Shown: positions 61,288 through 64,000 of the stretch, piece by piece | Layout of the letters: the number at the start of each line of letters is the position of its first letter | Position numbering within the stretch: the first letter of the stretch is position 1 | NCBI GenBank assembly: GCA_046052345.1 | Contig: JBJOMN010000001.1 | Coordinates: 41,920 to 105,919 of the forward strand | DNA length: 64,000 nt | Direction: 5' to 3' | From: Pollutiaquabacter sp046052345 | Lineage (GTDB): Bacteria; Bacteroidota; Bacteroidia; AKYH767-A; 2013-40CM-41-45 | The notes under the pieces: generated by a model | Told to the model about the DNA's origin: nothing | Databases searched by the model: none | The model's input: the letters and a program-made list of their open reading frames with translations, nothing else | Program-made: the position numbers and the translations under genes

Positions 61288-62301
61288 ATGAGAAGTCCGG
61301 CCTATTTTTTCAGCCTCGTTCCGGGGTGCCTTGCTGTGACCGGCAATTTGCTGGGAGGTGATTGGGCATGGCTGAATTTCTTTTTCTCACTTGTTTTTTT
61401 ACCTCTTTTTGAGTGGATTTCCCCGGAAATCCGCTCCAATCGACATTCCTCCAATCCGCTGATTTCGAATGTCGTACTTGTCCTTCACTTCTGCATGCAG
61501 GCCGCAGTTCTGTGGACTTTTACAGCGTCTTTTATCGCCGGGAAGTTTTTCGGTTGGCAGTTGACGGGCGCGGTACTCTCCGTCGGGGTGCATTCTGGTT
61601 CGAGCTCGATAGTGGTGGCTCATGAGATGATCCACCGTAAATCCCCGGTGTGGCAGTGGGGAGGAAGGATACTTCTGTGGTCGGCGGGTAATATCTATTT
61701 CTTCGTCGAACATCTTCGGGTGCATCATAAGTGGGTAGGGACGGACCGTGATCCGGCGACAGCCAGGAAAGGGGAGTCGCTCTACAGGTTCTTCCATAGG
61801 TCTTCCTACGGGCAGATCAAAGGAGCATGGGAGTTGGAGAAGGAGCGCCTGGTGCGAAACGGTAATGCCGTGCTTTCCCTGTCCAACGAAGTCGTCCGCT
61901 CCGCTGTCGCAGTGCTCGCCTTGTCGTTACTTGTGGGGTATGCAGGCGGTCTCCTGTTGACAGGCTTGTTTCTGGCACAGTGTTTCATTGCCAATTTCCT
62001 GTTGGAGTTCACCAACTACATTGAGCACTATGGACTGTCACGGTCCGAATCCGAAAGGGTAGTGGAAAGTCACAGCTGGCAGACCGACAAGGCGGTCAGC
62101 CGGTTCATGCTGATTGATCTCAGTCGTCATGCCGACCATCATTATCTGGCTTCTAAGCCTTATCATACGCTCGACAGTCATCCGCAGGGTGCAGTCCTTC
62201 CCTTCGGTTATACCTCTGCCGTTTACCTGGCATTGATTCCTCCGTTGTGGTTTCGACTCGTTGATCCACTGGTCGATTCCGTAAAATTGAAAAACCGATA
62301 A
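61288..62301 (+). CDS. AlkB-like membrane di-iron alkane monooxygenase/desaturase
   Basis: The 337-residue membrane protein has the histidine boxes of AlkB-type hydroxylases and fatty-acid desaturases: HEMIHR at about residue 112, HLRVHHK near 142 and SRHADHH near 279, plus NYIEHYG near 243, which is specific to alkane monooxygenases. About six membrane segments lie between these. AlkB inserts one oxygen atom into an alkane terminal carbon using rubredoxin electrons. No rubredoxin or rubredoxin reductase gene is in the window, and the protein is shorter than typical AlkB (about 400), so the substrate may differ. The gene has a one-mismatch -7 box just upstream. Confidence 0.87.
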   Translation: MRSPAYFFSLVPGCLAVTGNLLGGDWAWLNFFFSLVFLPLFEWISPEIRSNRHSSNPLISNVVLVLHFCMQAAVLWTFTASFIAGKFFGWQLTGAVLSVGVHSGSSSIVVAHEMIHRKSPVWQWGGRILLWSAGNIYFFVEHLRVHHKWVGTDRDPATARKGESLYRFFHRSSYGQIKGAWELEKERLVRNGNAVLSLSNEVVRSAVAVLALSLLVGYAGGLLLTGLFLAQCFIANFLLEFTNYIEHYGLSRSESERVVESHSWQTDKAVSRFMLIDLSRHADHHYLASKPYHTLDSHPQGAVLPFGYTSAVYLALIPPLWFRLVDPLVDSVKLKNR

Positions 62302-62335
62302 CCTAATTGTGATTTATTATCACCTCAAACCAGCC

Positions 62336-64000
62336 ATGTTACGTTTGCTTTCACGAATCCTGTTTTGCCTGCAGTTGCTGATTGTTGCTAATACATCTAC
62401 CGGAGCTCCTGCCAGAAACAATCCGCCTGCCATCACTTCTATCAGTCCTGCATCGGGTCCTGCAGGGACGTTGGTCACGGTAAACGGAAGTAATTTTTCC
62501 AATGCGAACTCCGTCAAGTTGAACGGTATATCACATGTCTTTACGATTGTCAACGGCAGCAAGATCACGTTCGCGGTGAATTCGTCCGCTACCACCGGCC
62601 GCATTACCGTTACCAATCCTTACGGAACGGGGACCGGACCTGTCTTCACGGTCGTAAGCTCCTTGCCCTCCATCACTTCCTTCTCTCCGACTTCCGGACC
62701 TTCCGGTACGGTCGTTACGCTCACAGGTTCGGGTTTTTCGGGGGCAACCAATGTCAGTTTCAACGGCGCATCGGCAACGTATACAGTCGTAAGTTCCACC
62801 CAGATATCCTGCACGGTTCCTCCGGCCGCTACGACAGGCACGATCAGCGTCTCAACGTCCGCCGGCACGGCAGTTTCTTCTGCCGCTTTCACCGTGACAG
62901 CTTCCTTGCCTGCACCTGCCATCACCTCCTTCAGTCCGACCAGCGGCCCGGCTGGAACCGCAGTGACGTTGACCGGAACGAATTTCACCGGCGCTACGGC
63001 GGTCCGCTTCAACGGGACTGCTGCATCTTTCACGGTTGTAAGTTCTACGCAGATCACTTGCACAGTACCCGCTGCAGCAACAACCGGAGCGATCAGTGTG
63101 ACTACGCCCAGCGGCACGGCAACCTCCTCGACATCATTCACGGTAACCGTTCCGGCTCCGACCATCACCTCCTTCAGTCCGACCAGCGGCCCGGCTGGAA
63201 CATCAGTGACGTTGACCGGAACGAATTTCACCGGCGCTACGGCGGTCCGCTTTAACGGGGTGACGACTACTTTCACCGTGGTGAGCGCTACACAGATCAC
63301 CACCGTAGTTCCTGTTTCCGCTACGACAGGGACCATCAGTGTGACCACGGCCGGCGGCACGGCAACCTCCTCGACATCATTCACGGTAACCGTTCCGGCA
63401 CCTACCATCACCTCCTTCAGTCCTACCAGCGGTCCTGCAGGAACGGCAGTGACGCTGACCGGAACGAATTTCACCGGCGCTACGGCGGTCCGCTTCAACG
63501 GGGTGACGACTACTTTCACCGTGGTGAGCGCTACACAGATCACCACCGTAGTTCCTGTTTCCGCTACGACTGGGACCATCAGTGTAACCACGGCCGGCGG
63601 CACGGCAACCTCTTCGACGTCCTTCACGGTGACAACATCATCTGGCGCCCCGACCATCACCTCTTTCTCTCCTTCAAGCGGCCCTGTTGGAACTGCTGTG
63701 ACATTGACCGGAACGAATTTCACCGGTGCTACGGCGGTCAGTTTCAACGGGACTGCTGCAACTTTCACGGTGGCAAGTTCTACGCAGATCAATTGTACGG
63801 TGCCTGCGGCTGCGACAACCGGAACGATCAGTGTCATCACTCCCGGCGGCACGGCAACCTCCTCGACGTCTTTCACCGTAACCGCACCTGCCCCGACCAT
63901 CACTTCCTTCAGCCCCACCAGCGGCCCTGTAGGAACAGATGTGACACTGACCGGAACGAATTACTCCTGTGCTGCGGCGGTCAGCTACAACGGGACTGAT
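62336..64000 (+). CDS. IPT/TIG-repeat surface protein (3' end outside window)
   Basis: The frame runs unbroken from an ATG at 62336 to the end of the window (555 codons). A signal segment (LLSRILFCLQLLIVANTSTGA) is followed by seven tandem IPT/TIG domains starting at 62432, 62672, 62921, 63164, 63407, 63656 and 63899; each begins with ITSFSPTSGP(A/V)GT, followed by VTLTG-NF and a closing FTV strand. Five of the units are 243 or 249 bases. TIG domains are Ig-like folds of adhesins and surface proteins. The C-terminus, where a T9SS sorting domain would be expected, is out of view. The long minus-strand open frame over this region is a shadow of the repeats. Confidence 0.9.
   Translation, partial: MLRLLSRILFCLQLLIVANTSTGAPARNNPPAITSISPASGPAGTLVTVNGSNFSNANSVKLNGISHVFTIVNGSKITFAVNSSATTGRITVTNPYGTGTGPVFTVVSSLPSITSFSPTSGPSGTVVTLTGSGFSGATNVSFNGASATYTVVSSTQISCTVPPAATTGTISVSTSAGTAVSSAAFTVTASLPAPAITSFSPTSGPAGTAVTLTGTNFTGATAVRFNGTAASFTVVSSTQITCTVPAAATTGAISVTTPSGTATSSTSFTVTVPAPTITSFSPTSGPAGTSVTLTGTNFTGATAVRFNGVTTTFTVVSATQITTVVPVSATTGTISVTTAGGTATSSTSFTVTVPAPTITSFSPTSGPAGTAVTLTGTNFTGATAVRFNGVTTTFTVVSATQITTVVPVSATTGTISVTTAGGTATSSTSFTVTTSSGAPTITSFSPSSGPVGTAVTLTGTNFTGATAVSFNGTAATFTVASSTQINCTVPAAATTGTISVITPGGTATSSTSFTVTAPAPTITSFSPTSGPVGTDVTLTGTNYSCAAAVSYNGTD
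62432..64000 (+). repeat. Tandem 243-249-base TIG repeats
   Basis: Seven units are present, the last truncated by the window edge. Units starting at 63164 and 63407 are nearly identical over their whole length, including silent positions, whereas the first units (62432, 62672) are more diverged. This suggests recent duplication or gene conversion in the middle units. Confidence 0.9.

Noticed and set aside
62620..63918. 432-codon minus-strand frame of Val/Pro-rich repeats
   Set aside because: It is the shadow of the TIG repeats; the plus-strand frame has a signal peptide and a known domain.
1..64000. CRISPR array, prophage, integron or insertion sequence
   Set aside because: No direct-repeat/spacer pattern, transposase, integrase or phage structural gene was seen; the only tandem DNA repeats are the TIG units inside a gene.

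Overview
The window is a compact, moderately GC-rich stretch of a chromosome from the phylum Bacteroidota. The evidence is the gene content and signals: secreted proteins ending in type IX secretion (T9SS) sorting domains, TonB-dependent receptors with an N-terminal carboxypeptidase-regulatory-like domain, DUF1573, DUF3127 and DUF4920 proteins, an Mpl-type Mur ligase, LptD, and several -7 promoter boxes of the Bacteroidota form TAnnTTTG. Shine-Dalgarno sequences are rare. The genus cannot be fixed from the sequence. No phage, insertion sequence, CRISPR array or defence island is visible. The region is mainly housekeeping and cell-envelope genes.

Layout. 1-9,300: the end of a MoxR-type AAA ATPase, mutS2, an FAD flavoprotein, an S41 protease, a T9SS-secreted EEP-fold nuclease/phosphatase, a YqgE/AlgH protein, an unknown lipoprotein and endonuclease IV (nfo). 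9,490-14,230: tRNA-Lys(TTT) with its own terminator, a GNAT-like protein, dnaA, and a 5'-nucleotidase split into two genes. 14,300-26,060: a hotdog thioesterase, an M42 peptidase, ribD, prmC, ligA, an unknown protein, dapA, a TonB receptor, a T9SS cargo protein, ribH and a membrane-anchored TPR protein. 26,200-34,210: a long plus-strand run with a DUF4920 lipoprotein, HMG-CoA lyase, a long repetitive coiled-coil protein, surE, two tiny membrane proteins, lpxB and comEC. 34,190-44,820: an MBL hydrolase, mpl plus DUF1573, mgtE with a possible attenuator leader, an unknown protein, an ABC-F ATPase, an MFS transporter, an unknown protein, a YwqK-like repeat protein and a GNAT acetyltransferase. 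44,790-53,750: lptD divergent from an operon of amidase, MCE protein, two Fe-S proteins, a YdjM-like membrane protein and a SlyD-type isomerase, then a DUF3127 protein. 53,860-64,000: a beta-propeller-like secreted protein, a FAD-linked oxidase, an SDR enzyme, a three-gene TonB-receptor operon, an AlkB-like membrane di-iron enzyme, and the start of a surface protein made of tandem IPT/TIG repeats that runs off the window.

How the genes work together. Envelope biogenesis dominates: lipid A synthesis (lpxB), LPS export (lptD), peptidoglycan recycling and cleavage (mpl, amidase, dapA for diaminopimelate), lipid trafficking (MCE), and outer-membrane uptake (two TonB receptors). DNA maintenance is represented by dnaA, ligA, nfo and mutS2, and riboflavin synthesis by ribD and ribH, which are not adjacent. 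Adjacent same-strand genes often overlap by 1-14 bases, suggesting translational coupling. No clear new defence or mobile system was found. The most unusual items are the leader in front of mgtE, the near-identical TIG repeats at the right edge, the DSL-repeat coiled-coil protein, and the unnamed small envelope proteins.
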